A stretch of 64,000 nt of DNA from Excoecaria cochinchinensis (taxonomy: Eukaryota; Streptophyta; Magnoliopsida; Malpighiales; Euphorbiaceae): positions 5,269,001 through 5,333,000 of the forward strand of contig CANTUQ010000106.1 of NCBI GenBank assembly GCA_947683425.1. The letters are read 5' to 3'. A program made the translations under genes and the position numbers. Numbering within the stretch: the first letter of the stretch is position 1; each line of letters begins with the position of its first letter. Below the pieces are notes generated by a model. The model had not been told where the DNA came from, did not search any database, and was given only the letters and a program-made list of their open reading frames with translations. Below, in pieces: positions 34,890 to 46,523 of the stretch.

Positions 34890-35833
34890 CTATAATATCA
34901 AATTCACATTAATAAACTCACATCGCAATTTTATTATGCTGCATTATTTCACGTTCTTATATTTTACATTGTTATATTATAGGTTTTCCAAATTGATTTT
35001 CGGCGATATTGTGTCGAAAAATTACTTAACCTATTCCACGAACCTATATTACACGTTTATTATATTTTTCAGCAATGACTTTATTTTTTTAAAATAATAC
35101 ACAACAAAATCTTACCTTCAAAATGTTGATTAAAAATTATTTTTTCCAATCAAAACCTCCTGCATTTTGAAAAATAAAGTTATGTTAGTCATATTAATAA
35201 TAATAACGTTATACTATTTTCTACTTCAGCTACAAAAACTTATTAAAATATTTAGATCAACCTCAACCAAACATATTAAAATAACAATATATTAATTACT
35301 AATACTTTCATGCCATTTTACCTAACAATTAAAATGTTATCTCACAACAAAAATATTATATAATAATTACAAATAACCAAATACTTAACTTCAAAATACT
35401 GAACAAATTAGTATTTCTCAATATCACCCGCCTGCAATTCGATACATAAGTTTATGTTAGTCAAAATCATTACATTAGTGTAATAATATTTTTTATTTCG
35501 ACCATAGAAATTACATATTATTTTTACATCACTATTATACAATAATATTCTAATGCTCAAATAATAGAATACAACTAAAATATTAGCAATGAATTCTTTT
35601 ATTACAGTTTACCTAACAACAAATTATTATTTCACAGCTCTAATATTATCGATTACTAATTTCATGAAATATTAAACTTCACAACACTTTGAAAAACTTT
35701 TTCCAAATTGCAAAATAACTTATGCAACGAAATAAGAAACTTACCTTTGGTCTTCAAGCTTGTAAACGTATCTATGCAAACCACAGATAGCTTCTTATAG
35801 GCAAAATTTTAAAAAAAAAATTTTCTTTTTTCA
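34890..35833. other. A/T-rich interior of the MULE, no gene seen
   Basis: Very A/T-rich sequence between the unrecognised ORF and the right hairpin block. No convincing frame. A degenerate direct repeat is visible: both about 35120-35185 and 35390-35450 contain the pattern 'caaaatgttgattaaa...ctcctgcat..tgaaaa..aaagttatgttagtca'. Confidence 0.4.
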
Positions 35834-35929
35834 CGCACAGACCCGTGCATGGCAGAGGACACGGGTCTGTGATGGCTGCAGCGCATAGTATTTCCCATGC
35901 GCTGCAGCCGCGTGGGAATAGTGCTCCCA

Positions 35930-36215
35930 GTCAGAAAACGGCAGATTTAATTGCCGTTTTCTGACCGGCCCCAGCAGCGCAGAAAACGGCACTTTTCAGT
36001 GCCGTTTTCTGTCTTCAGTCAGAAAACGGCACTGTCATGTGCCGTTTTCTGACCTCCCTCCAGGCGCAAAACGGTGCCGTTTTGCGCCTGGAGACAAAAA
36101 AAAAAAATAATTTGCCAGAAAACGGCACAAATGTTTGCCGTTTTCTGGCAAAATCACACCTCTCCCCGTGGGCCCCCTAATTCAGAAAACGGCAATAATA
36201 TGTGACATTTTCTGG
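35930..36215. repeat. Hairpin array, right MULE end (6 units)
   Basis: Units at 35930-35965, 35980-36011, 36018-36053, 36058-36093, 36114-36149 and 36181-36215. Arms are again AGAAAACGGCA / TGCCGTTTTCT with variable loops. The 36058-36093 unit has changed arms (GCGCAAAACGG / CCGTTTTGCGC) that still pair perfectly. Just inside lie two more hairpins: GACCCGTG / CACGGGTC (35839-35867; counterpart at 30034-30060 on the left) and a CTGCAGCGCAT / ATGCGCTGCAG hairpin (35876-35907). Confidence 0.9.
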
Positions 36216-36296
36216 CACACCAATTTCACAATTATCTTTACTGTAGCACCACCCTTCCTAATTTGTTCAGTTTTCACACCAAACTAAAAAAAACCC

Positions 36297-37320
36297 GCAT
36301 TAGGTGCATGTCATGTATGAGAGTCCCATATGAAAAATCATTGCGTAGGGGAGAGATTGATCTTTATATGCTGACTGAATAATAATATTATTATTAGTCA
36401 ATGAAAGAGATGGTGAATTCCGACCATCATAAAAGAGATGGTGACTTTCTTGTCCTTATACTTTTTCATTTTTTGAAGTGATTATTTTCTTGATTAGCGT
36501 TAATAATTTAGAAATCTTATAAAATTGATTTTATAAAATTTAGTATTCTATAATTTTTAACATTGGTATTAGAGCATGATTTAAACATATATATGTTAAT
36601 CTATGCTAATATACCATGAAAATTGAATATAATTTGAATTTATGGATCAAATTTTTGATTTTTTATGTTTTTGGAATTATGTTTGACATGTTTGCTTCAA
36701 TCTCTGTTTGGCATCATTAGAAAGTCACAATCATAATTTTTAAAACAATATATTATATGCATGATTTGAACATATAATAAGTGAGTTATAGGATTTCAAA
36801 TTTTGAAAAAAAATCATGTGCAATTATGAAATTTTGTGGGTGTCTAGAAGTTGAAAATGAGAGAATCTATGAGTCATTTTAATTTTAATGATTTCGTTTA
36901 GTAAGCAGAATGTAGTTTTTGTGAAACCACATATTTGGCCTAATTTTTTTCGAGATACTACGTGTCATTTGCCTTTATTTTTTTATGAAAGTACATGTCC
37001 TTTTATGGAAGAACATATCATTTGGCCTTATTTTTTATAAGAGTACATGTCGTTTTATGAAAGGATGTGTTGATTGGTCTTTTTTTTTTTTATGAAAGTA
37101 CATGTTGTTTTGTGAAACTAATGTCATTTGACTTTATTTTGTGAAAGTACATATCATTTTGTGAATATGCATGTCATTTTGAAAAATTACATGTCTTTTA
37201 GCCTTAATTTGAAAAATTGGAAATGTCTAACATTAGGATTTGTTTGCATATACAATTGTTTTCGTTGATTTTAATTTGATTGATATTTTTGATGAATAAA
37301 TAAATATTTATTTATTTCAT
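36297..37320. other. A/T-rich DNA with degenerate tandem repeats
   Basis: No gene recognised. Between about 36945 and 37205 a loose unit of 30-60 bases with the core 'tatgaaagtacatgtcattttgtg' type pattern recurs six or more times with varying spacing, probably an old tandem array. Confidence 0.5.
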
Positions 37321-38423
37321 TAAGTGGGAGTCTTGAAGTTTTTTGTAACTTTAAGATATATACATATATATGTATATGTGGCCTAATGAGTGTTAGGGCA
37401 CGACATGGAGGTGTATATTTCATCACATTTATTGAAAACTATACAAAATTTGGTCATTTCTATTTGATTTCCCACAAGTCTAAAGTTTTAGAGTGTTTCA
37501 GAAAATACATAAACTTAGTGGAAAATCAATTAGATAAGAAAGTCAAAACTTAAGGACTAACCGTGATCGTTAATATTTTATCAAGACAATTTAAGAAATT
37601 ATGTGATGAAAATGGTATAGATAGACAACTAACCATTCATGAAACATCACAACAAAATGGTATTACAGAAAAGAGAAATAGAACTCTATTGAAAATGGTA
37701 AGGCCTATGATGGTTGCAACAAATTTACCTGTCACCTTTTGGGATGATATCTTATTAACAGCCGCTCATGTATTGAATTTAGTACCTTCCAATCAGTTTC
37801 ATCCACTCCTTATGAGTTATGAATTGGGAAAAAAATCTAATCTCAGTAATTTGAGACATTGGGGTTATGTTGTATTTGTTCACGATCCTTCATACATGGG
37901 AAATTAGGCCTAAAAAGTAAAAATAATATATTTACAAGATACTTTGAATACTTAAAAGGATATATTTTTATTGGTGAACAAGATGGTGGAAGTGTAACTG
38001 AATTTGAATTTCGGAATGCCACTTTCATAGAAAATAATTTTTCAAGCAAGAATTTAAAAGATCAAGAAAGTACATATCTTTATAGGTTAGTAGATCACAA
38101 TACTTTGATAAATCAAGATAGCTTGATACAAACACCTAATAATACATCAAAGATATTTAAACTAAATGGGAAAAATGAAAGAGATGGTGAATTCGTTTTA
38201 CAAACACCACAAACAAATAATGAATTTGTTTCATAATCACCTCAATTAAGACAAAGTAGTTGTGGAAATATTCCAAGATATCTTTTTGATATTGAAGAAG
38301 TTGAAAGCTTTTTAATTGCACCACAAGATGAAAAAGTGACTTGAACAATTCATGAAACTCTTTCTTGTCTTGCTAAAGATAAGTTGAGCGGGAGTCTTAA
38401 AGTTTTCGTGACTTTAAGATATT
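37321..38423 (+). pseudogene. Ty1/copia integrase remnant between short direct repeats
   Basis: Plus-strand copia integrase: FITFIENYTKFGHFYLISHK (about 37415), then, after a frame break, FKKLCDENGIDRQLTI and QQNGITEKRNRTLLKM (37563 on) with the catalytic glutamate. The C-terminal part follows in another frame to about 38340 (YFEYLKGYIFIGEQDGG). A 40-bp direct repeat flanks the block: 37321-37360 and 38384-38423, both containing GGGAGTCTT and CTTTAAGATAT. Inactive. Confidence 0.7.
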
Positions 38424-38886
38424 GTATAATGAATTAAACTAAGTGATAATTAGACATTTGATATATAGATGATGATTAAAACTCAGTAAACTTTCAAATC
38501 TATATCAAATGAATAATTATCATTTGTTTAATTTCATTATAGCGGTAAGATAATGTGAGATGCATGACAGTAATAGTGTCCTTATATGTCTCGATATAGA
38601 GTCGATTATTGAAAAGATGACTCTAGCATATAAGAATATAGTGGTTGATTTAAATAAGGAAGAAAAGTTAATGTCATACTTTTAGCATCTACATTTTGAT
38701 ATACTTAGTGTATACTATAAAAGGTATGTCGGACAAAAGATTGGCCTTTTCACATAGGCAATCACTTCTATGGTTTTTGTAATTATAGATATGAGATAGT
38801 TTTTGAACTTATAAAGAGAGATCAAGTTCAAAAATGAAATTGCCTTGATAGTGAATCAAGATGAGATCACAAATAAAATAAGTGTA
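38424..38886. other. Retrotransposon-derived intergenic DNA, no gene
   Basis: No coding frame. Contains a TATA-like ctataaaagg at about 38717 and looks like untranslated retroelement sequence continuing past the CACTA insertion (similar style resumes at 41455), but I cannot assign it to a family. Confidence 0.3.
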
Positions 38887-39476
38887 CACTATAAAAAAAA
38901 CTAAAATTAGCGATTGCAATATTTTCGTCGCTAATTAGCGACGGATTAGCGACTGTTTTAAGAATTGGTCGTGAAAATACATTTTTCATTTTTTGCAACT
39001 AAATTAGTGACAGAAAAACGAAACAGTCGCTAAATTTTGGCGGCAATTTATAGCGCTTTTTTTACGACTAATTTAACGACTAAAAAATCTGTCGTTAATT
39101 TTTTTGACTAATTTAGAGACTAAAAAATACGTCGCTAAAATAGCGACGGCAATATTAGTCATTAAATTTGGAGACAATTTTAGCGACTTTTTTTGCGACG
39201 AATTTATCGACAAAACTTGTTGTCGCTAAACACACTTGAATTAGCGACGGAATAGCGACTAATATTTCTGTCGCTAAAAAATTTTCAAATTTTTCAAATA
39301 TAAAAATAATTTTCGGAAATTAAAGTGATACTTTAGCAACGTAATAATCCATCGCTATTTCATCGGTAAAATTGATTATAATATTAATAAAAGTAATCAA
39401 TAGGTTTTTGGAAGAGATAGGACACAAGAATTAAAGGAAACAAAAAGAAAAGAACATAGAAAAGAGAAACTGAAAA

Positions 39477-40090
39477 ATGGGAGAGAGAGAGAGCCAACGA
39501 CGGAGAGGCAGGAGAGGAACCACCGGCGTCGATAATAAACCGGCATCCTTTGCTGCAACGGCTAGCTCTGCTGCCTTTGCTCCCGGATCAGTTGCGATTT
39601 CCCGAAGTTCTGCCCCTTCTTCGCGAGAGAGAAACCAATTGCTCCTCTCCCTTTTTTCGGCCACCACCGACGTCGGGTGGCGAGATGGACAGTACCGATG
39701 TACTTTAGAAGCGCTCCTTCTGACACCCACCGATCATCCCCACGTGCCGCCGATAAGGAGATCGAAAAAGGTATGCCGTGAGCTTCTCCCCTATTTTTTG
39801 GTCAGCTCAGGTGTCGGATGGCGACACGAATGGCACCATCGAACTCTTGGCCACCTGGTGCTTCTCCCGGTACCCACCGTTCCTCTTCACTCGCCGGTGA
39901 TGAAGAGATCGGCATTGGGGTGAACCGAAGCTTCCGACGATGATTTTGACAGAACGGCGTGGCGGATGGGTGCGTCATCACCGGAAATGGAGCCCTAATG
40001 CCTTGAGCTGTCCTCCAATGATGGCGGTGCATCTCCGGCGAGTCTCCGGTGAAAGGGACATATAGAAATTTGGGAACCTCGACTTCAACT
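39477..40090 (+). other. GC-rich leader-like segment inside the CACTA element
   Basis: Much richer in GC than its surroundings and dense in ccgg/ggcg steps, beginning with a (GA)n tract. It contains an open frame 39477-39923 (148 codons, rich in R, S and L) without a recognised domain, and a possible splice donor (ggtatgtg, about 40090). It could be the 5' leader of a lost transposase gene or a captured host gene start. Coding status is doubtful. Confidence 0.35.
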
Positions 40091-40691
40091 GGTATGTGGC
40101 TACCAAAATTGGTTTCCTATATGAATTTGATACAAATTAATCTGTTAGGGTATAGTCTCTGAATTTATGTTGTGAGCTAAATTGATTTTTTTTTTGAGTT
40201 ATTGATGAATTGGTTCAACAGAATTGAAATTGAATTAACGTATATAGTTTCTGGGAGTGTGTAAATAATAGGAAAAGGGTAAATTGTTTGGCATTTTGAT
40301 GATTGATATAGAATTGTAAAATTAGAAGAGATATGAAGTAATTTGTAAGTTAAAATTTAATGAGTGAGTAAGTTTATTACAGTTAGGCCTTAATATATGA
40401 ATTGACATTATGCAATGTGTATAATATGTGTGTGTTATAGAATTAATTGTTAATTTGTAATGCACGGGTGGACCTTGGAAACTGGATATTTTATTATACC
40501 AATGCAAGAATTAACTCAAATGTATGTTTAGTATAACAAGTGTAAGGGTGTTACATAAAAAATAAACTTGTGTTGGAGTTTGATTCGGGGTATGGTGAAT
40601 GAATGTATGATTTTTGGAAGTGTTAAAAGATCTTTTCTCTACATGGGGATAGGCATTATTATAGGAAAAATTCTGTCGAAATTTCTTTAAA

Positions 40692-40699
<8 letters not shown>

Positions 40700-40750
<51 letters not shown>
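40700..40750. repeat. (ATT)n microsatellite
   Basis: About 16 tandem TTA/ATT units within the CACTA element, preceded by a T run. Confidence 0.95.
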
Positions 40751-41454
40751 TGTTTTGCTTATTTTTATTAATTTTTTTAATTTTAGGCCTCTATTCAAGA
40801 TTAGACTCAATATCTCATCACTCTAGTTGAAACGCAAAATCAATCCGGGACCAATAAAGCTACGAAATCATAGGCAACATCTAATGTAATTTATGTATAT
40901 TTATTTTTAATGTAATTTTCCTTAGTATTTATTAGGAACATAATATGAAAATTTATGTATGTTATTTTTCTTTTATTTATTTTAAATGATTTTATTTTGT
41001 TGAATATAAGTTTGATTTTCGATCTATTCGGTTCCGTTTAAAACTGAACTGAACTGACCATTTGTACACCCTTAATTGTACAATTTAATATATTTTTATA
41101 ATATTATATTTTTAAATTAATAGTATTGTTAATAATATTGAATAATTATTATTTATATAAATTAAAATTTTGACGTAATAATAATAATAATAATAAATTA
41201 AATTGAAAATAATAATAAAAAGTTTAATAATTTTTGCGACGGAATAGCGACGGAATTTTTTGTTGCTAATTTTTTTTAATATTTACGGCGACTAATTTAG
41301 GCGTTATTTAGCGGCAGAATATTTTATTTTTAGCGACGAAATTTGCTGTCGCTTTGTTTAGCAACTATTTTATGTTTTAGTTGCAAAATTCCTAGCGACG
41401 AACGAATTAGCGACGGTTAGTCGTTTTGTCGCTAAAAGTAATTAGCAAGTAGTG

Positions 41455-43450
41455 ATAGTGATCAAAAATGAATATTACCCACAATTCATTTTTGTTTGTT
41501 TTTATATGCCAAGTGGAGTCTTGTTGATTAAGTTGTTCAATAAATAGAGTTGAAAACTCAAGTTAAAATACTGAGTGTATTTTGAACTATCACTTGTACG
41601 GTATTTTTATTTTTAAGAAGGCATACACTCCAAGTGAAAAGGAGAAAAATACCGTAATATGTGTTTCATACCACATGTACGAATTACGACAAATGAGGGT
41701 TACAAAGTTAATGATTTCAACTTTGATATTATGTGAAATCCTAAAAATTATAATTAATCTTATTTGGTACCCTTAAATTTTTTTGTCTAATTTCAAAACT
41801 TGAATTTAATGATTGCTATCTTAGAATGTTGCCGAAAAGTTATGGATGATTCAATTTAGAGGAACATTTATAGAAAAGTAATTACATAAAAGTTGAGAAA
41901 ATCAAGAAAAAAGGAAGATCACTGGTTTTGGATTATCACAGAAAAATATATATTCATTGGCCGGCCAATTATATTTTATCTAAGTGATATACTATAATTG
42001 TGAATATATATAAATGATTAAAGAAATGAGATCAAAGAGAAATAAGTGTGTGATAAATGATTTAGGATCCTGCATACTAAAAACACTCTAAAAGGTTCCA
42101 CTGTTTGAGAAGTTATAACTCTTAACATATTATAACTGGAGATCTCTGGAAGTATGCACTGGTTACATAACATATATATGAAGTATGAATCACTTGCAGA
42201 ATGAAACTCAATCTCATCATGTGTTAGTGGGAGATGAAGGAATATATACACTCATGATAGGTTATATATATTAATTATATTATTATATTTAATTGTAATA
42301 TAATAATAACTACCTCTACTATTTATAAATAGTGTTGTCTAAAGACACAACTTACATTAATGAGAAGGAAAAGAAAAAATCAAAGTGTTTTTCTGTGATT
42401 AACAATTATCAAAGTGTTTCTTAAAAAAATGACCATAGAGGGACTTTTAAGTGAAAATTTCTCTGTGTAACGTGAACAATCTGCAAAAAAGTATACATAT
42501 ATATTGTAATTCAATAAAAATAATTTTTTATGTGTTAAAATGATTATTTTTTTTATTAGTATTAATAATTTAGTAATTTTAGAAAATTGATTTGAAGAAT
42601 TAATTTAGTGTTATAAAATTTATAACAGTCAAATTATAGAATCCCACATATTTAGCATATTCATAGGTTGATATTTCATATGTAGAATGTAGTAATGGTT
42701 GAAACCTATGCTGGGCTTTCTTCTCTCTCGTAACGTATACATGTATAGTAAGTACACATTCACATGTATATGATATTCCAATAAGATTTGGCAGAGAAAC
42801 CCACATGGTTCCATGTGCATTTCAAAGGGGAAATTGGCAAATCCAATGAATAAATTTAAAAGCGAATAAAAAAATGAATAAATTGAAAAAAAAAAAGAAA
42901 GAAAAATCAAAAGGGCAGTTAAACTGATTCAATCTCCATATCCTAATTATTTTATGGTCTTCTTGATTTATAAATTAGTAGAGACGCAGAAATCATGGAC
43001 ATCCCATACGCCACGATCATGGACTACAGGAGAAGCCCCACACGCTACGCGTACTACTTTGGTGCGTGCACACACAACTCTGCACTGTTTAATTGAATAA
43101 ACATTGGTGATAGGCCAACACACACATATGCGCTGTACTACGCTACATATAAAAGTACTAAATTTTTTTAAATTAAAAAGCCTCATATTATAATCCAATT
43201 TTCAAAAATAGACTTGGTGATAAAAATAGAAATGAATATAAAAGTATCATGATAAATTCCTAATTTTCAAAAAAACATCTGATGATAAAAATTAAAATGA
43301 ATATAAAAGTATATTTCATTATAAATCCCTAATGATGAAAATAGAAAGGAATACAAAAGTATCATTATAAATAAATCCGTGTGAATGTAGATGTGAGATT
43401 AATTAGGAGTATTTTGTTAATTTCCTTACAGTGTCTATCATTTTTCTTCT
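41455..43450. other. Intergenic A/T-rich DNA, no gene seen
   Basis: Several small frames on both strands, none with a recognisable domain. A hairpin CAAAAATGAAT / ATTCATTTTTG stands at about 41463-41493. At 43200-43380 a loose roughly 60-base unit (gatgataaaaat.gaaa.gaatataaaagta) recurs about three times. Confidence 0.4.
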
Positions 43451-43458
43451 CTTTACAG

Positions 43459-44474
43459 TAGGGGTGTGCAAAACCCGAACCGACCCGAATAACCCGAACA
43501 AACCGACCCGAAATATTTATTCGGATAGGGTTGTTCGGATAGTTAGGGTCGGGTCGGGTGTAAGGTTTTACTTCTATTCGGGTTCGGGTCGGGTCGGGTG
43601 AAACCTTGCCTAACCCGAACCCGACCGAAAAAGGCTATATATATTATATACTATATTAAATATAAGTTAGTGAGAGTTGGGTCAGTGGTAAAGTCACAAT
43701 CTAACCTTTCCATTTACTCGAGTTCAAATCCCATGTAAAGCAAATCTTTTTAACCACTTTTTATTTTTAATTCTCCACTCTTTTACTTATTTCCTATTTT
43801 CATTCACTCTCGTCTCCTCTCTCTGTACTTTTCCTTTCTCCCTTACCCTCACCCTCCCCTCACTCTCATGATCAGCTTCTACTCCTCTGCTCCTCCCTCC
43901 CCCTGCCCCTCCCCCTCACGATCTGCCCCTCCCCCGTCGCGATCTGCCCCTCCCTCTCTCTTCCCCTCTCGCTCCTCCATCGCTGCTGGCTCCTCCTCCT
44001 TCGCATCGATTCTCTCTCTCTTCCATCACCGATGATTCGATTCCCCCTTTCTCTCTCTCCTCCTCCTTCTCCTTCTCCAACGATTCTGGTTTGTGGGTTT
44101 TGCATTTTTGTTTTGCTCAGATCTGATTGTGTATTTGATTTTAATGGATTTGTGTGTTTTGATTTTGTTGGCTTTGTGTTTGTTTGTGTTGATTTTGTTG
44201 GATTTGTGTTTAGTTAGGGTTTGATACTTTGATTTGTGTGTGTGTGTGTGAAAAAATGGTGAAAAAACACAGGGGGAGAGAGCTGCGAATGGAGGAGAGA
44301 ATGCCCGGGTTAACCGGGTTAATCGGTTCGGGGCCCGAAAATTACCGGGTTAATCGGTTCGGGGCCCTGTTAATATAAAGGGTCGGTTCGGTTTAGAATA
44401 TAGGTAATATTTCGGTTTTCGGGTTGGTCGGGTTCGGTTCGGGTTGACCTGAACCCGACCGATGCACACCCCTA
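43459..44474. mobile_element. Non-autonomous hAT element
   Basis: Ends TAGGGGTGTGCA (43459) and TGCACACCCCTA (to 44474) are perfect inverted repeats of 12 bp, flanked by a perfect 8-bp duplication CTTTACAG (43451-43458 and 44475-44482), diagnostic of hAT transposition. Inside each end are runs of CCCGAACCGACCCG / CGGGTTCGGG type repeats. The centre holds a tRNA-like segment and a CT-rich stretch followed by a gene-like 'ttttgttggatttgtg' leader. No transposase. The perfect TSD suggests a fairly recent insertion. Confidence 0.92.
43670..43745 (+). other. tRNA-like (SINE-like) segment with A and B boxes
   Basis: TTGGGTCAGTGGTAAAG (43677 on) resembles a pol III A box, and AGTTCAAATCCC (43721-43732) a B box, with about 33 bases between, as in tRNA-derived SINE heads and tRNA pseudogenes. 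I could not fold a complete cloverleaf. Confidence 0.45.
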
Positions 44475-44482
44475 CTTTACAG

Positions 44483-44955
44483 TGTTCCGTTATTATTTAA
44501 AATTCCTTTTATCAGTTATATTAAATTTTTTAAATAGGATATTTTGGCGATACCAATTAATTTAAGAAAAATATTTTAATTATAAAATGTAAACTAATTT
44601 AATTTACATATTCTCTATATACTTAAATAATTTTTTTTCAAGGATAAAGGTGTAAAATTGTCCATTTACTTTCACCAAAAGGGCAATGTATCCATCCTAT
44701 TTTAGTTTGGTGCATTGCTATCCCTAAATTTCTAAAATTGGAGTAATGTTGTTATTGTCTGTTAAAATTGACAAATTTTCAAAATTGGAGCACTTGCTTT
44801 TACTGAAAGTGTAATGTAGCCTCTTAATTTTACTTTAATGCAATGTTATTTCCAAACTTTTAAAATTGGAGTAATATTGTAATCTATTAACTTTTTATTA
44901 AAATAGATCAATTTTTATTTGCTAAACTTAACATATGAAATCTGAATCACTAATA
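44483..44955. other. Intergenic DNA with a degenerate direct repeat
   Basis: No gene. Around 44700-44775 and 44825-44900 a stretch with 'ttggtgcattgctatcc..aaatttctaaaattggagtaat' is repeated at roughly 130 bases spacing, partly diverged. Confidence 0.4.
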
Positions 44956-44959
44956 AATG

Positions 44960-45147
44960 ATTGCTAGTTTGTTCAAGCCCCAAGAGACAGTCAATGGAAC
45001 TTTGCGCTTCATATGCTCAGGCATCTAAACGGTTGCCCTGCTACATGATTTTTCCTGCCTCCAATTCTTCTTCTTTAAAGACCTACAGTGATCCAGGTTG
45101 GGGAGGATGGCAAGACACTAGGAGGTCTATAAAAGGGTACTGCATCT
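44960..45147 (+). pseudogene. Ty1/copia RNase H stub
   Basis: Plus-strand piece reading FPASNSSSLKTYSDPGWGGW followed by QDTRRSIKGYCI, the copia RNase H with the YSD catalytic motif. It is cut off at 45147 by the Sirevirus-type LTR; the last five bases before the LTR are GCATC, its candidate TSD half. An older copia copy hit by a younger one. Confidence 0.75.
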
Positions 45148-46523
45148 GTTGGTCCCGATGACACACAAGGGGGGGGGGAGTGAATTGAGTGTTTTAAAAT
45201 TTTCTCTCAATTTTTGCACAACAGAACAGAAGTGTTCTGGAGATATTTTCTAGTTTGAGCAGAAGAGAAATATATGCAATGGATGAATGCAAAATGTGAT
45301 AATTGATAGAATATCTAATAAATCCCTTTTAAAACAGATTTAAACCTTGCAATATATGAATGTTCAATAACAGAAATGGTTTGAAGGATTTCTTTTAAAT
45401 CAACATAAAGTTTGGTAAGAATAGAACAGTTGGAATCTCTTAGAAACAGAACAGAGAAGAGAGGAGATGAACAAAATCAACACAATCGATTTATAGTGGT
45501 TTAGCCTAACTGCCTACATTCACTCTCAAGACACAGTTTTGAGCTTTTCTCTCTACTAACAACTCTTTTAATGGAAAAGAGTTAAAGCTAATATACAATT
45601 CTAGTATATTTTCTACCCACAATCTTTTTTCAAAGTAAAAGATGTAAACACTTACTAGAATTTTCTATGGTTCTAGCTAACCCTTTCTCACAATCTTTTA
45701 CAAAGATACCTCACACAAGAATTACAACAAAAATGCTATAATATAGTTGAGGAGGACGATAATGCATGAAGTGCAAGATGTGAAAATTAGCTTGAATAAG
45801 ATGAAAACTTGTATCTCAAGAGATACAAATGTTTTCCAACTTCTCTAACCCTTTTGCAACCAAAAATAACTTCAATTTATAGTCAAAAACTCAATATAAC
45901 TATTGGAGTTCAAAAACAAGCCGTTATATGTAAGACAGATTTGATAAAATCAAAAAACTAGTCGTTATTTTGTCTTTTAGTGAAAAGCAGAACTGCTGTT
46001 CTGTTCAACTGTTCTGCTACGATAGAACATAAAATTTTTTCAAGACATTTTCTAGTATTCTTTCTGCTTAACTTTTCAAAGTAATTTTTAACAGTTTTTC
46101 TAAAAGAATGTTTGAAAATTTTCAAAAAATTATTTTAGAATACCTTTTTAAAGTATTTTTTCTGTTTATAGTAAAACACCTTTTTTTTCATCAGAACACA
46201 TTTTCTGTTTGCAACAGAACACATTTTCTGTTTGTAACGGAACACATTTTAATATACGTAAAATTGTTTTTATTCACAGAAAGATTTTTAAGAAGCATGA
46301 ACATATATATAAAGCTCCTCAAAAGATTTTACAAAATTAATACCCTAACTTTCAACAGAACTTAAAAACTATAAGTCCTTCATGTATTTGGCTTGCATAC
46401 TTACTTTGATCTTACACATTTTAGTGGAGCTTGAGCTAAAATAGAAACAAAGAAATATAATTTCTACAAAATTTATAGAAGGTTTGATTATCATCAAAAT
46501 TGAGATGTAGTCTTGAGCCAACA
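45148..46523 (-). repeat. 3' LTR of a Sirevirus-type copia element
   Basis: TG...CA block (TGTTGGTCCC to GAGCCAACA) of 1376 bp with 5-bp terminal inverted TGTTGG / CCAACA. On the minus strand it is preceded by AAAAAGGGGAAGAT (46537-46524) within the TCATCATCAAAAAGG context that is characteristic of Sirevirus polypurine tracts. The interior is dense in CAGAACA / TGTTCTG motifs. Confidence 0.8.

Larger units (their letters stand above)
29629..36296. mobile_element. Mutator-like element (MULE) carrying a plant-mobile-domain gene
   Basis: Long terminal inverted repeats: GGGTTTTTTTTAGTTTGGTG from 29629 and the complement of its partner ending at 36296, with matching GTGGTGCTACAG and AATTGGTGTGCC further in, so the TIRs extend over 100 bp. 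Inside are a transposase of MuDR/MURA type (30905-33460, +), a PMD gene (34002-33400, -) and an unrecognised ORF (34889-34467, -). Both ends carry hairpin arrays. No convincing 9-11-bp target duplication is visible. The transposase has an in-frame stop and lacks its zinc finger, so this copy is not autonomous. Confidence 0.85.
38887..41454. mobile_element. Non-autonomous CACTA (En/Spm) element
   Basis: Starts CACTATAAAA at 38887 and ends GCAAGTAGTG at 41454. The motif TTAGCGAC and its complement GTCGCTAA recur more than a dozen times in the first about 450 and last about 230 bases, as subterminal repeats of CACTA elements do. The flanking triplets are gta (38884-38886) and ata (41455-41457), an imperfect 3-bp duplication. 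No TNP2-type transposase is present. The interior has a GC-rich leader-like segment (39477-40065) and an (ATT)n tract. Confidence 0.8.

Noticed and set aside
29620..36306. A 9-bp target duplication around the MULE
   Set aside because: The bases before 29629 (tagttttat) and after 36296 (gcattaggt) do not match, so no TSD is claimed.
26180..38420. The copia fragments at 26180-26640 and 37380-38420 as halves of one element split by a 10-kb insertion
   Set aside because: The pieces would fit in order, but the SAUR gene and unique-looking DNA lie between them and no matching ends or TSDs are seen, so independent remnants are more likely.
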